From Rossellomorea aquimaris (GTDB lineage: Bacteria > Bacillota > Bacilli > Bacillales > Bacillaceae_B), in NCBI RefSeq assembly GCF_020172085.1, contig NZ_JAIVAT010000010.1, positions 47,559 to 111,558 on the forward strand: DNA of 64,000 nucleotides, read 5' to 3'. The translations under genes were made by a program, and so were the position numbers. The stretch's first letter is position 1. The number at the start of each line of letters is the position of its first letter. The notes under the pieces were generated by a model. It did no database searches. It saw only the letters and a list, made by a program, of their open reading frames with translations, and was not told the origin of the DNA. This document shows, piece by piece, positions 53,351 through 62,787 of this stretch.

Positions 53351-53476
53351 TTCGTATTTTAAATGGTGGATAATAGAAGAGATTGATAAATTAACTTTTC
53401 ATTCCCTATAATTGATGGTATGATAAATATGTTAATGAACAGAAACGGTATGTAGTGATTGGTGGAGGTGTAGTTT

Positions 53477-53758
53477 GTGTCTGAATCCAGCGCAACAACA
53501 GAAATCTTAATTCGTCTACCGCAACAGCTCGTTACAGAATTAGACGGCTTTGCAGATCAAGAAAATGTGAATCGCAATGAGTTTATTTATCGTGCAACCA
53601 AAATGTATCTAAGAGAGCGTAAAAAGAGACAATTACGTGAATCTATGAGACGCGGCTATATGGAAATGGCTAAGATTAATCTCGCAATCGCTTCTGAAGC
53701 GATTCAAGCAGAATATGAGGCAGAACATACAGTCGAACGCTTAGTAAGCGGAGGTTAA
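53477..53758 (+). CDS. ndoAI: Antitoxin EndoAI (MazE-like, ribbon-helix-helix)
   Basis: 93 residues. The N-terminus has the ribbon-helix-helix pattern [20 protein letters not shown]. The basic helix [20 protein letters not shown] and an acidic C-terminal segment would bind and block EndoA. Start GTG with GGAGGTG upstream. The toxin gene starts four bases after its stop. Confidence 0.93.
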   Translation: MSESSATTEILIRLPQQLVTELDGFADQENVNRNEFIYRATKMYLRERKKRQLRESMRRGYMEMAKINLAIASEAIQAEYEAEHTVERLVSGG

Positions 53759-53762
53759 TCCT

Positions 53763-54113
53763 TTGATTGTAAAGCGTGGTGACGTATATTTTGCAGACCT
53801 TTCTCCTGTTGTAGGTTCAGAACAAGGCGGAGTTCGGCCGGTACTTGTTATTCAAAACGATATAGGGAACAGGTTTAGTCCCACAATTATTGTAGCTGCC
53901 ATTACCGCACAAATTCAAAAAGCAAAACTGCCTACTCATGTTGAAATTGATGCAAAACGTTATGGCTTTGAACGTGATTCCGTTATCTTGCTTGAACAGA
54001 TTCGAACGATCGATAAACAGCGTCTTACCGATAAAATTACACATCTGGATGATGAGATGATGGAAAAGGTGGATGACGCCCTGCAAATCAGTGTGGGTCT
54101 GATCCAGTTTTAA
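53763..54113 (+). CDS. ndoA: Endoribonuclease EndoA (MazF-type toxin)
   Basis: A 116-residue MazF/PemK RNase with [29 protein letters not shown], the arginine and threonine of the active site ([14 protein letters not shown]), and [10 protein letters not shown]. In B. subtilis EndoA cuts UACAU sites in mRNA. Start TTG 53763, with GGAGG upstream inside the antitoxin gene, couples its translation to the antitoxin. Confidence 0.94.
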   Translation: MIVKRGDVYFADLSPVVGSEQGGVRPVLVIQNDIGNRFSPTIIVAAITAQIQKAKLPTHVEIDAKRYGFERDSVILLEQIRTIDKQRLTDKITHLDDEMMEKVDDALQISVGLIQF

Positions 54114-54181
54114 CAGCATTCTTACTGAATGTGTGTAATCATGGTCACGTTTATAATAGGGACAGTATTACTGCAAACCAG

Positions 54182-54223
54182 AAGGCTTGCTGATCAACAC
54201 GATATTGATCATTAAGCCTTTTT
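54182..54223 (+). terminator. Terminator of the EndoAI/EndoA unit
   Basis: AAGGCTT (54182-54188) pairs with AAGCCTT (54214-54220), with an inner TGATCA/TGATCA, followed by five T. Confidence 0.85.
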
Positions 54224-54508
54224 GTTTTGCCTTTTTTATATTACGGCGAAGTTTTTTTGATTGTAAGAAGAATATGGATAGTGGAAATATAGACAATTTT
54301 ATGACAAAACAAGGCAAACAATTTATAATGGGAAAAGAAAGCAAAATACCCGAAAAGGCATAGCTTTTTTCTTTTCTATGTTAATTTGTTACTATTAGAT
54401 TAATTACGTCATTTTTCGTCCATGGATGTAAACTACTTTAAGATTGAGTTACAACACTCGGCATAAATACTGAGGTTAAATTTCATATGATAGAATGGAG
54501 AGAACGAT
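54224..54508 (+). other. Leader region of the sigma-B operon with an A/T-rich hairpin
   Basis: GAAAAGAAAGC (about 54333-54343) can pair with GCTTTTTTCTTTTC (54363-54376), leaving the loop AAAATACCCGAAAAGGCATA. It resembles a terminator but lies about 130 bases before rsbRA, so it could attenuate that transcript. No riboswitch class is recognised, and a sigma-A promoter could not be assigned safely. Confidence 0.4.
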
Positions 54509-55339
54509 ATGTTTAGTGAAGTCACGGATTATATTCAAACCAATAAATCAGAAATCACTAGTATTTGGATGGAACGAATGCGAAATGAGGCGGATGAGAA
54601 GTTTCTTCAAGTCGTTTCTGATCAGGTTTTCACTAAGACAAGCCATGAGTTTGTGGAAATGATTGCTGCCAATTTGAGAGATTCGAAAGAATTCACCAGC
54701 CGGTTGGAAGATTTCGCTGAGAAAGTTGTCAGATTAGGCTGGCCACTAACATTTGTGACATCAGCATTAGGTACATTTGGGAAAGTGGTATTTGAGGGCA
54801 TGACGAATGATCAACTGATATCAGAAGAAAATTATGCTGCTCAGGTTGAGAAATTCGACAAATGGCTGACCCCGATGTACAACAAAGTGGTTAAGGCTTA
54901 TACAGAATCATGGGAACGAACGGTTTCTCTTCAAAAGATAGCATTACAGGAATTATCTGCGCCCCTTATACCGGTTTTTGAGAAAATTTCCATCATGCCT
55001 CTTGTCGGAACTATTGATACTGAACGAGCGCGCTTGATCATGGAAAACCTGTTAAACGGTGTAGTGAAGCATAGGGCAGAAGTTGTATTGATTGATATCA
55101 CGGGTGTACCGGTGGTGGATACAATGGTTGCTCATCATATCATTCAAGCGGCAGAGGCTGTGCGTTTAGTCGGGGCGAAGTGCATGCTGGTAGGTATCAG
55201 ACCTGAGATTGCCCAGACGATCGTCAATTTAGGGATTGATCTTAATCAGTTCAGTACGAATAGTACGTTAAGAAAAGGGATAGAAAAGGCTCTTGAAATG
55301 ACAAATCGAAAAATTGTTTCGGCGGAGGGATTAGAGTGA
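54509..55339 (+). CDS. rsbRA: Stressosome protein RsbRA
   Basis: 276 residues. An N-terminal globin-like non-haem sensor domain (about 1-140) is followed by a C-terminal STAS domain (about 160-270). The STAS region has [12 protein letters not shown] and [19 protein letters not shown], containing the threonines phosphorylated by RsbT. It forms the stressosome with RsbS and senses environmental stress. It is the first gene of the sigma-B operon; its stop overlaps the rsbS start. Confidence 0.93.
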   Translation: MFSEVTDYIQTNKSEITSIWMERMRNEADEKFLQVVSDQVFTKTSHEFVEMIAANLRDSKEFTSRLEDFAEKVVRLGWPLTFVTSALGTFGKVVFEGMTNDQLISEENYAAQVEKFDKWLTPMYNKVVKAYTESWERTVSLQKIALQELSAPLIPVFEKISIMPLVGTIDTERARLIMENLLNGVVKHRAEVVLIDITGVPVVDTMVAHHIIQAAEAVRLVGAKCMLVGIRPEIAQTIVNLGIDLNQFSTNSTLRKGIEKALEMTNRKIVSAEGLE

Positions 55340-55692
55340 GAATACCAATTTTAAAGCTGCATGATTGTTTGTTGATTTCCATTCAGTGGGAGCTGGATGA
55401 TCAAACCGCCCTTCAATTTCAAGAGGATCTTCTACAGAAGATTCACGAGACGAGTGCAAGGGGAGTTGTGATTGATATTACCTCCATCGATTTCATAGAT
55501 TCCTTTATCGCGAAGGTTCTTGGGGATGTCATCAACATGTCCAGATTAATGGGGGCTAAAGTGGTCATCACAGGTATTCAGCCAGCTGTAGCGATTACGC
55601 TGATTGAGCTTGGAATCAGGTTAGAGGACGTTCTAACCGCTCTTGATCTCGAAAAAGGTCTGGAGAAATTACAATTGGAACTGGGGGACTAG
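55336..55692 (+). CDS. rsbS: Stressosome scaffold RsbS
   Basis: A 118-residue single STAS domain. The RsbT target serine lies in [20 protein letters not shown]. Start GTG 55336 follows GGAGGG and overlaps the rsbRA stop. It holds RsbT in the stressosome until phosphorylated. Confidence 0.94.
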   Translation: MRIPILKLHDCLLISIQWELDDQTALQFQEDLLQKIHETSARGVVIDITSIDFIDSFIAKVLGDVINMSRLMGAKVVITGIQPAVAITLIELGIRLEDVLTALDLEKGLEKLQLELGD

Positions 55693-55694
55693 GT

Positions 55695-56096
55695 ATGGAT
55701 AGCCAATCCTGCGTGAAGATCACGAATGAATGGGACATCGTTGCTGCCCGCCAGTTAGGGAGGAATGTAGCGAAGGAGCTCGGATTCGGCACCGTTGACC
55801 AAGCTCGTATCACTACGGCTATCAGCGAATTAGCAAGGAACATTTACTTATATGCCGGCTATGGTCAGATATGTATTGAGAAATTATTTGACGCCGGGAA
55901 AAAGGGTGTGCGCATCATCGCCTTAGATGAAGGTCCTGGTATTGCCGATATCAGAAAAGTAATGGAAGATGGATATTCCACATCGGGCGGATTAGGAGCA
56001 GGTTTGCCTGGAGTTAAGCGCTTAATGGATGAGTTTAACGTAGAATCTGTACCTGGTGAAGGGACAGATATAAGGGCGACAAAGTGGCTCCGCTAG
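55695..56096 (+). CDS. rsbT: Serine/threonine kinase RsbT
   Basis: A 133-residue GHKL-type kinase with the N-box ELARNIYLYAGYG and the G-boxes DEGPGIADI and GLGAGLPG. It phosphorylates RsbS and RsbR, then leaves to activate RsbU. The ATG lies two bases after the rsbS stop. Confidence 0.95.
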   Translation: MDSQSCVKITNEWDIVAARQLGRNVAKELGFGTVDQARITTAISELARNIYLYAGYGQICIEKLFDAGKKGVRIIALDEGPGIADIRKVMEDGYSTSGGLGAGLPGVKRLMDEFNVESVPGEGTDIRATKWLR

Positions 56097-56106
56097 GGGG
56101 AGTTAG

Positions 56107-57117
56107 ATGAATTTCAGAGAATTGATGGATTCAAAATATAGAGAGATCATTGAGCACTATCTAAACGATCAAGATGAGAAAGCCCTTTACTTAGGGCAGA
56201 AATTCAGCCGTAAATCAATTGAGCATCACGTGTCACCCGAAGAAATCATCAGTCTTCATAAGAATGTCATTCTGGAAATGGAACCGGATATACCGCATCA
56301 GGTTTTGCATTCATTCGATATCCTGCTGGAAGTCATGATTGGCTATGGTTTTGCTTACCGGGAACATCAAAGCCTCAGAACGAAACAACAAGAACTAAAT
56401 AACGAAATAGATGTAGCATCCAATATGCAGCAGACCCTTCTTGGGACAGTCGTTCCGGCAGTGGAAGGATTGGATATTGGGGCAGTCAGTGTACCTGCCA
56501 AGAAAATGAACGGAGATTACTATCACTTTGTGCAGGATGAAAATGATAGTGTCAGCGTGGCCATAGCAGACGTCATCGGAAAAGGGATACCGGCTGCTCT
56601 TTGCATGTCCATGATTAAATACGCGATGGATAGTTTACCTGAATATCGCCATGAACCGAATGCGGTACTGGAAAGCTTGAATAGGGTTGTGGAACAGAAT
56701 GTGGATGCGAGTATGTTCATCACAATGTTCTACGGTGTTTATAATCCCGAGAAACATCTGTTTTCATACTCATCAGCTGGGCATGAACCTGGCTTTTTTT
56801 ATAAAGCTTCAACGGATGAATATGAGGACCTTGATGCAAAAGGGCTCTTATTGGGAGTGGATAAGAAAGCGAAGTACAGGCAGTATGAACGACGGGTGGA
56901 AGTAGGGGATATGATTATCCTACTCTCTGACGGAGTAACTGAATGCCGTACCGAAGAGGGGTTCATCGAAAGAGAGGACTTAGTTCAATTAATCAGCCAA
57001 TATACGCATCTGCCGACACAGGAGATCGTGAATAAAGTGTATAAACAACTGGAGAAGCTGCAGCACTTTGAACTGAGAGACGATTTCACCTTGATCATCA
57101 TAAAAAGAATTTCATAA
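56107..57117 (+). CDS. rsbU: Protein phosphatase RsbU
   Basis: 336 residues: an N-terminal helical RsbT-binding domain (about 1-85), a coiled-coil linker with QQELNNEIDVASNMQQTLL, then a PP2C-type phosphatase domain (about 120-335). Metal-binding motifs are NGDYYHF, SVAIADVIGKGIPAAL and LLSDGVTE. It dephosphorylates RsbV under environmental stress. GGGGGAG precedes the ATG. Confidence 0.95.
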   Translation: MNFRELMDSKYREIIEHYLNDQDEKALYLGQKFSRKSIEHHVSPEEIISLHKNVILEMEPDIPHQVLHSFDILLEVMIGYGFAYREHQSLRTKQQELNNEIDVASNMQQTLLGTVVPAVEGLDIGAVSVPAKKMNGDYYHFVQDENDSVSVAIADVIGKGIPAALCMSMIKYAMDSLPEYRHEPNAVLESLNRVVEQNVDASMFITMFYGVYNPEKHLFSYSSAGHEPGFFYKASTDEYEDLDAKGLLLGVDKKAKYRQYERRVEVGDMIILLSDGVTECRTEEGFIEREDLVQLISQYTHLPTQEIVNKVYKQLEKLQHFELRDDFTLIIIKRIS

Positions 57118-57121
57118 AGAA

Positions 57122-57147
57122 GTTTATTTTTATCATTCATAGGGTAA
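57122..57147 (+). promoter_or_regulatory. Internal sigma-B promoter before rsbV
   Basis: GTTTAT (57122-57127), 14 bases, GGGTAA (57142-57147), in the 75-base gap between rsbU and rsbV. B. subtilis has its autoregulatory sigma-B promoter at the same place. One mismatch in each hexamer. Confidence 0.8.
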
Positions 57148-57192
57148 ATGTATAGAGACTTAATATAACGTTGCCAAAAAGGTGGTCTTTTT

Positions 57193-57525
57193 ATGAACTT
57201 ATCAATAGATATGAAAGAAAAAGAAAATGAGCTGCTTGTAAAAGTGGCCGGTGAAATTGATGCATATACAGCTCCAAAGCTTAAGGAAACGCTTCAACCA
57301 TCTGCTGAAGCTGATAATAAAGATATTACAGTCGATCTTTCCGAAGTGTCTTATATGGATAGTACCGGACTAGGAGTCTTTGTCGGTCTGTTTAAAATGG
57401 TAAAGGCGCGTGGTGGACAACTTCATCTTGTTGGCCTGTCCGATCGTTTACAAAGACTGTTTGATATTACAGGTTTAGGGGATATTATGAATATTAATTC
57501 CAAGGTAGAAGGTGGGGTGGAATGA
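57193..57525 (+). CDS. rsbV: Anti-anti-sigma factor RsbV
   Basis: A 110-residue STAS protein with the phosphorylatable serine in SYMDSTGLGVFVGL (about residue 57). When dephosphorylated it binds RsbW and frees sigma-B. AAGGTGG precedes the ATG. Its stop overlaps the rsbW start (ATGA). Confidence 0.95.
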   Translation: MNLSIDMKEKENELLVKVAGEIDAYTAPKLKETLQPSAEADNKDITVDLSEVSYMDSTGLGVFVGLFKMVKARGGQLHLVGLSDRLQRLFDITGLGDIMNINSKVEGGVE

Positions 57526-57992
57526 TGCAAGCTTTTGATTACATCGAAATGAAAATCCCCGCAAAGCCGGAATATGTCGGGGTTATTCGTTTGACGCTTT
57601 CAGGTATTGCAAGTCGCATGGGGTTTGATTATGATGCAATTGAGGATTTGAAGATTGCCACAAGTGAAGCAATCACTAATGCGGTACAGCATGCTTACAA
57701 GGACAATCTCGGGGAAGTAGTCGTTGGATTTGCCCTGTATGAGGATCGTCTTGAGGTGATGGTGGCAGATCATGGTGAAAGCTTTGATTTTAAAGAAATC
57801 CGAAGTGCTGTTGGTCCTTATCATGCCGATCATTCCGTTGAGTTCTTAAGAGAAGGTGGGTTAGGCCTTTACCTTATCGAGAGCCTTATGGATGATGTAA
57901 AAGTGCATCACAAGGAGGGAGTGACAGTCTTCATGACTAAATTCCTATCAGGGGAGCAGGTGGAGAGGGATGAAAAAACTATCTCAACCTAA
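57522..57992 (+). CDS. rsbW: Anti-sigma-B factor and kinase RsbW
   Basis: A 156-residue GHKL kinase with the N-box EAITNAVQHAY, the G1 box VADHGESFD and the G2 box REGGLGLYLIESLMD. It binds sigma-B or phosphorylates RsbV. ATG 57522 (or 57525) overlaps the rsbV stop; the 3' end overlaps sigB by 23 bases. Confidence 0.95.
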   Translation: MMQAFDYIEMKIPAKPEYVGVIRLTLSGIASRMGFDYDAIEDLKIATSEAITNAVQHAYKDNLGEVVVGFALYEDRLEVMVADHGESFDFKEIRSAVGPYHADHSVEFLREGGLGLYLIESLMDDVKVHHKEGVTVFMTKFLSGEQVERDEKTIST

Positions 57993-58767
57993 CCAGCAGG
58001 CCCAAAAAGAAAAAGTACTGCAATGGATCAAGGAGTATCAGGAAACGCAAGATGACGATGCTCAGAGCCAGCTCATCCTTCACTATCAAAACCTCGTTGA
58101 GTCCATCGCAAGGAAATACTCAAAGGGCAGGTCTTTCCATGAGGATATTATCCAGGTTGGGATGATTGGACTGCTTGGTGCCATCAGACGATATGATGAA
58201 TCCTTCGGCAGATCATTCGAAGCCTTTGCCATTCCAACCATCATCGGTGAGATCAAAAGGTTCTTAAGAGATAAGACATGGAGTGTACATGTCCCGCGTA
58301 GAATTAAGGAACTCGGCCCGAAAATCAAATCGACGGTTGAAGAGTTAACGAATAGATTGGAGCGTTCTCCCCAGGTTCATGAAATTGCGGAGTATCTGGA
58401 AGTGAGCGAGGAAGAAGTACTGGAAGCAATGGAAATGGGCAGGAGTTATCAGGCGCTTTCCGTGGATCATTCGATAGAGGCGGATTCAGAAGGAAGCACG
58501 GTAACGATACTGGATATTGTAGGGGATCAGGATGAGGGTTACGAGAAAGTAAATCAGCGGCTTGTTCTGGAAAAAGTCCTTCATGTCCTTACCGATAGAG
58601 AGAAAGCGATTATACAACACACTTACTTGGAAAATCTAAGCCAAAAAGAAGCTGGTGAAAAGCTCGGGATTTCACAAATGCATGTTTCCCGTCTGCAAAG
58701 AAGGGCAATTAAGAAGTTAAGGGAAGCCATACAAGAAGAGATGAACGATTCGGAGAGTCATTATTAA
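57970..58767 (+). CDS. sigB: General stress sigma factor SigB
   Basis: A 265-residue sigma-70 family factor of the SigB/F/G group. Region 2 contains LILHYQNLVESIARKYSKG, EDIIQVGMIGLLGAIRRYD and FAIPTIIGEIKRFLRD. Region 3 follows, and region 4 with LSQKEAGEKLGISQMHVSRLQRRAIKKL binds the -35. GGAGAGGG before the ATG lies in rsbW. Confidence 0.96.
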   Translation: MKKLSQPNQQAQKEKVLQWIKEYQETQDDDAQSQLILHYQNLVESIARKYSKGRSFHEDIIQVGMIGLLGAIRRYDESFGRSFEAFAIPTIIGEIKRFLRDKTWSVHVPRRIKELGPKIKSTVEELTNRLERSPQVHEIAEYLEVSEEEVLEAMEMGRSYQALSVDHSIEADSEGSTVTILDIVGDQDEGYEKVNQRLVLEKVLHVLTDREKAIIQHTYLENLSQKEAGEKLGISQMHVSRLQRRAIKKLREAIQEEMNDSESHY

Positions 58768-59363
58768 TGGCTTATCTTCAACAAAATGAAATAGAGCTTT
58801 ATGCAGAACAAGTATCGAAAAATGGGAACCCCTTTTGTGGTGATAGCTATTACTATACATCTACAAACGATTACTTTATCTGTGTCCTGGCCGATGGTTT
58901 AGGTAGTGGTAAGTTTGCGTACGAATCGTCACATGTTGTGGTGGAAATAGTTGAAAAGCATCACCATGAGGATGTGGAAACTCTCATGAGCCTGTGTAAT
59001 GAAGCTCTGCAAAGAAAACGCGGAGCGGCAGTTGCAATCATTAAAGCATATTACCATTCCAAAGAGTTTGTGTATAGCTGTGTTGGAAATATCCGCTTTT
59101 ATATGTATGCACCAGAAGGAAAGATGACTTATCCCCTGCCGGTGACAGGTTATTTATCTGGAAGACCGCAGAAGTATAAAACCCAACGCTTTCATTACAA
59201 TCCGAACTCCAGATTTCTTATTCACTCAGATGGTTTGAGTATATCCGGCGTAAAGAATATCCTCCAAAGGTATCCAACCCTTCACGGAGCTTTAGGGGAT
59301 ATCCAATCATTAGTCGATGGTACATCAGATGATACAACATATATAATAGGAAACTTACTCTAA
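58767..59363 (+). CDS. rsbX: Negative regulator phosphatase RsbX
   Basis: A 198-residue PP2C-like phosphatase (CGDSYYYTST; CVLADGLGSGKFAYESS; LIHSDGLSISGVK) that dephosphorylates RsbS and RsbR and resets the stressosome. Its ATG overlaps the sigB stop by one base. It is the last gene of the operon. Confidence 0.93.
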   Translation: MAYLQQNEIELYAEQVSKNGNPFCGDSYYYTSTNDYFICVLADGLGSGKFAYESSHVVVEIVEKHHHEDVETLMSLCNEALQRKRGAAVAIIKAYYHSKEFVYSCVGNIRFYMYAPEGKMTYPLPVTGYLSGRPQKYKTQRFHYNPNSRFLIHSDGLSISGVKNILQRYPTLHGALGDIQSLVDGTSDDTTYIIGNLL

Positions 59364-59385
59364 TGGGCTTAGGGTAAGTTTTTTT
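59351..59385 (+). terminator. Terminator of the sigma-B operon
   Basis: AAACTTAC (59351-59358) pairs with GTAAGTTT (59374-59381), followed by T. The rsbX stop codon lies inside the loop. Confidence 0.85.
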
Positions 59386-59481
59386 GTTTATTTGGATACA
59401 TTGATTTCCCCGTTGCCTTTTCAACCCTAAAAGGCAATTATGGTAAAATATAAAAGAATCCTATTAATGGAGGTAATACAT

Positions 59482-61650
59482 GTGACATCAACATTAACAA
59501 AGCAGGAACCTTTACTTAACCAAGTATCAAAAGAATTGAACTTATCGATAAAGAATGTAAAAAACGTCATCTCGTTGCTGGAGGAAGGGAATACAGTTCC
59601 TTTCATCGCTCGTTATCGAAAAGAGCAGACAGGCGCGCTGGATGAAGTTCAGATCCGTAATATTATGGATAAATGGAATTACCTGCAGAATCTTGAGCAG
59701 CGAAAAGAAGAAGTTATCCGTTTGATAGAAGAACAAGGGAAGTTGACGGAAGAATTGGCAAATGCCATCCATAAAGCTGATAAGCTGCAAATGGTGGAAG
59801 ATTTATACCGCCCCTATAAGCAAAAAAGGCGTACTAAAGCGACCGTAGCGAAGGAAAAAGGATTGGAACCCCTGGCTGAATGGATTCTTTCCTTCCCACC
59901 AAAGGGTGACTTGGAAGATGAGGCGAAACATTACCTTTCTGAAGAGAAAGAAGTGACGACAGTCGAGGAAGCCCTGAGTGGAGCACGCGATATCATTGCA
60001 GAATATATTTCGGACGAAGCATCTTACCGGGACTACATAAGAAAGTATACATTCCGAAAAGGGTTAATTGAAACAAAAGTAAAAAAAGAAGAGCTGGACG
60101 AAAAAAGAGTATTTGAAATGTATTATTCTTATCAAGAACCTATTCACAAAGTGGTTCCTCATCGGGTGTTGGCGATGAATAGAGGAGAAAAGGAAGACAT
60201 CCTCAAGGTGAATATCCAGCCTGATGCAGAGGGTATCCAGCACTATTTGGAAAAGCAGGTTATTAAAAATGTACATTCCATCTCTGTCCCTCTTGTGAAA
60301 GAAGCGGTGGAGGATAGTTATAAAAGGCTTATTCAGCCTTCCGTGGAAAGGGAGATCCGTAATGAGTTAACAGACAAAGCGGAAGATCAGGCCATTCATA
60401 TCTTCTCCGAAAACTTACGGAAATTATTGCTACAGCCTCCGATGAAAGGGAAGATGGTGTTAGGGGTGGATCCTGCATTCCGGACGGGGTGTAAGCTTGC
60501 TGTCATTGATGAAACAGGGAAAACCCTTGATATAAATGTGGTGTATCCACATCCGCCTAAACCGAAGCGGGAAAAAGCTGAAGAGATTATCAAAGGGATA
60601 TTACAGAAATATTCCATAGAGGTTGTGGCGATAGGCAACGGGACAGCTTCCAGGGAGACGGAACAATTTGTTGTGGATGTGCTTAAAGATCTGAATGCAA
60701 ACATTTCTTATTTAATTGTCAATGAAGCAGGGGCAAGTGTGTATTCAGCGTCTGAAGTGGCAAGAGAAGAATTCCCTGATCTTCAGGTCGAAGAGAGGAG
60801 TGCTGTCTCTATTGCGAGAAGATTGCAGGACCCATTGGCAGAGTTAGTGAAGATTGATCCGAAATCCGTCGGGGTTGGTCAGTACCAACATGATGTTTCT
60901 CAGAAGAAGCTGAATGAATCCTTAACCTTCGTCGTAGAGACAGCGGTTAACAAGGTCGGGGTAAATGTCAATACTGCCTCCTCTTCTCTTCTTCAATATG
61001 TTGCTGGACTTTCAAAGACAGTGGCAAATAATATTGTGAAAAAACGGGAAGAAGAAGGTAAGTTTCAATCGAGAGCCCAATTAAAGAAGATTCCAAGGCT
61101 GGGCGCCAAGACGTATGAGCAGTGTATCGGATTCTTGAGAATAATGGATGGAAAAGAACTGCTTGATCGAACACCGATTCACCCGGATAACTACAATGAT
61201 GTGAAGAAACTCCTTTCTAAAGTGGAATTAAGTGTACAGGACATCGGAACAGAAGAATTAAAGCTGGCATTGAATCAATTGAATATAGAAGAGGTTTCTG
61301 GTGAACTGGAAATAGGGAAGCTGACGCTGAAGGATATTATCGATTCACTGATTCGACCGGGCCGTGATCCAAGGGATGAGTTTCCCAAACCGTTACTGAA
61401 GAAGGACGTCCTGAAATTGGAGGATCTTACTCAAGGAATGGAATTGCAAGGGACTGTTAGAAATGTTGTAGATTTTGGAGCATTTATCGATATTGGTGTT
61501 AAACAGGATGGTCTTGTCCATATATCGAAGTTGAAAAACGGATATGTAAAACATCCATTAGATGTGGTTTCTGTTGGAGACGTCGTAACCGTTTGGGTCG
61601 ATAGTGTTGATGTCCAAAAAGGCAGAGTCTCGCTGACGATGGTTCAGTAG
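59482..61650 (+). CDS. tex: RNA-binding transcription accessory protein Tex
   Basis: 722 residues with the Tex layout: an N-terminal helical/HTH part (VPFIARYRKEQTGALDEVQIRNI), a YqgF/RNase H-like domain (about 325-450; VLGVDPAFRTGCKLAVID), helix-hairpin-helix motifs (about 490-570) and a C-terminal S1 RNA-binding domain (about 648-720; GTVRNVVDFGAFIDIGVKQDGLVHIS). Start GTG 59482 follows ATGGAGG; an in-frame upstream ATG at 59440 lies before that site. Same position as in B. subtilis, next to rsbX. Confidence 0.95.
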   Translation: MTSTLTKQEPLLNQVSKELNLSIKNVKNVISLLEEGNTVPFIARYRKEQTGALDEVQIRNIMDKWNYLQNLEQRKEEVIRLIEEQGKLTEELANAIHKADKLQMVEDLYRPYKQKRRTKATVAKEKGLEPLAEWILSFPPKGDLEDEAKHYLSEEKEVTTVEEALSGARDIIAEYISDEASYRDYIRKYTFRKGLIETKVKKEELDEKRVFEMYYSYQEPIHKVVPHRVLAMNRGEKEDILKVNIQPDAEGIQHYLEKQVIKNVHSISVPLVKEAVEDSYKRLIQPSVEREIRNELTDKAEDQAIHIFSENLRKLLLQPPMKGKMVLGVDPAFRTGCKLAVIDETGKTLDINVVYPHPPKPKREKAEEIIKGILQKYSIEVVAIGNGTASRETEQFVVDVLKDLNANISYLIVNEAGASVYSASEVAREEFPDLQVEERSAVSIARRLQDPLAELVKIDPKSVGVGQYQHDVSQKKLNESLTFVVETAVNKVGVNVNTASSSLLQYVAGLSKTVANNIVKKREEEGKFQSRAQLKKIPRLGAKTYEQCIGFLRIMDGKELLDRTPIHPDNYNDVKKLLSKVELSVQDIGTEELKLALNQLNIEEVSGELEIGKLTLKDIIDSLIRPGRDPRDEFPKPLLKKDVLKLEDLTQGMELQGTVRNVVDFGAFIDIGVKQDGLVHISKLKNGYVKHPLDVVSVGDVVTVWVDSVDVQKGRVSLTMVQ

Positions 61651-61661
61651 GAAGAGAATAG

Positions 61662-61707
61662 GAGCTGACGGCATGATAGGGAACTATCAGAAGTCAGCTC
61701 TTTTTTT
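61662..61707 (+). terminator. Terminator of tex
   Basis: GAGCTGAC (61662-61669) pairs with GTCAGCTC (61693-61700), with an inner TGATAG/CTATCA, followed by seven T. Confidence 0.88.
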
Positions 61708-61746
61708 CAATATGTGGTCGAATGACTCGTGTCGTTACAGTTTCCA

Positions 61747-61860
61747 TTAAGAGCAGTTCTTCTTTCGGTAAAAGTACCAGCACTGATTGAGAAGTTTAAT
61801 TTGGTAACGATCCTTCTCGAGGTATGCTTTCCTTAATTGATTGACAAGCCAATTAGGCAT
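61747..61860 (-). CDS. cmpA: Cortex morphogenetic protein CmpA
   Basis: A 37-residue protein beginning MPNWLVNQLRKAYLEK and ending CWYFYRKKNCS, the recognisable CmpA pattern. In B. subtilis CmpA helps time spore cortex assembly by acting on SpoIVA turnover through ClpXP. AAGGAGG lies seven bases upstream of the ATG. It is encoded opposite to tex and the sprT-like gene, as in B. subtilis. Its presence implies a spore-former. Confidence 0.9.
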   Translation of the reverse strand: MPNWLVNQLRKAYLEKDRYQIKLLNQCWYFYRKKNCS

Positions 61861-62003
61861 GTATGAACCTCCTTGTCTCTAAGAAAGCCCCAATGAAAAA
61901 GGGTTTTATAAGAGTAGTTGATCTCAGGTTTTAACAGTAAGGGTGATACCTAGTTTATGCTATAATGGGTTGTCATGTTCTAACGAAGAAAGAAGGAATT
62001 TTT

Positions 62004-62474
62004 ATGACGAATGCTGAGTTGCAACAGTTAGTTGAAAAAATTTCAACGCAGTCGTTCCACAAGCCTTTCCTTCATAAGGCGTACTTTAATCCCAGATTAA
62101 GGACAACGGGAGGAAGGTATATGTTAAGAAGTCATGATATCGATATTAATCGTAAGTATCTCGATGAGCATGGGATGGAGGAATTAATCGGGATCATTAA
62201 GCATGAACTGTGTCATTACCATTTACATATAGAAGGAAAAGGTTACAAACATGGAGATCAAGACTTTAAGAGGCTTCTTCAGAAGGTGGGGGGACCGAGG
62301 CATTGTGCTTCGTTACCTAGTGAGAAGCAGCGAAAACGAGTAGTACTCTATAGCTGTTCTAAGTGTGGGTGGAAATTTGAAAGAAAACGAAAGATTAATA
62401 CGAGTAAATATGTGTGCGGTCGCTGCAGTGGAAAGTTACGACTGGAGAAGGAAATGGTGTTTGAAAAAAGATAA
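62004..62474 (+). CDS. ydcK: SprT-like zinc metalloprotease family protein (YdcK)
   Basis: A 156-residue SprT family protein. HELCH (in [11 protein letters not shown], about 71-75) is the zinc-binding HExxH. A C-terminal zinc ribbon is present (CSKCGWKF and CGRC). The eukaryotic relative Spartan degrades DNA-protein crosslinks; the bacterial role is unknown. ATG 62004 follows AGAAGGAA. The in-frame upstream start at 61965 is unsupported. Confidence 0.9.
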   Translation: MTNAELQQLVEKISTQSFHKPFLHKAYFNPRLRTTGGRYMLRSHDIDINRKYLDEHGMEELIGIIKHELCHYHLHIEGKGYKHGDQDFKRLLQKVGGPRHCASLPSEKQRKRVVLYSCSKCGWKFERKRKINTSKYVCGRCSGKLRLEKEMVFEKR

Positions 62475-62526
62475 AGATTCAGACTTTTGATTACAATCGT
62501 TTCGTGAAAAAAGTGTCGGAAAGTAG

Positions 62527-62555
62527 TTGACAAGAAAACGATGAGTCATTATAAT
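62527..62555 (+). promoter_or_regulatory. Consensus sigma-A promoter of the tRNA cluster
   Basis: TTGACA (62527-62532), 17 bases, TATAAT (62550-62555), 45 bases before the first tRNA. Both hexamers are perfect. Confidence 0.93.
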
Positions 62556-62599
62556 CTAAAGAGTCGATAAGACGAGTTAAGCGTTAGAATACTTCACGT

Positions 62600-62674
62600 T
62601 CCGCAGTAGCTCAGTGGTAGAGCTATCGGCTGTTAACCGATCGGTCGCAAGTTCGAATCTTGCCTGCGGAGCCA
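62600..62674 (+). tRNA. tRNA-Asn (GTT)
   Basis: A cloverleaf with acceptor TCCGCAG/CTGCGGA, anticodon GTT in CTGTTAA, T-loop GTTCGAATC and encoded CCA. Confidence 0.97.
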
Positions 62675-62681
62675 TTTTTAT

Positions 62682-62772
62682 GGAGAAGTACTCAAGTGGC
62701 TGAAGAGGCGCCCCTGCTAAGGGTGTAGGTCGGGCAACTGGCGCGAGGGTTCAAATCCCTCCTTCTCCGCCA
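62682..62772 (+). tRNA. tRNA-Ser (GCT)
   Basis: 91 bases with a long variable arm. Anticodon GCT in CTGCTAA, acceptor GGAGAAG/CTTCTCC, encoded CCA. Confidence 0.97.
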
Positions 62773-62787
62773 TTACTTTAATGACGT

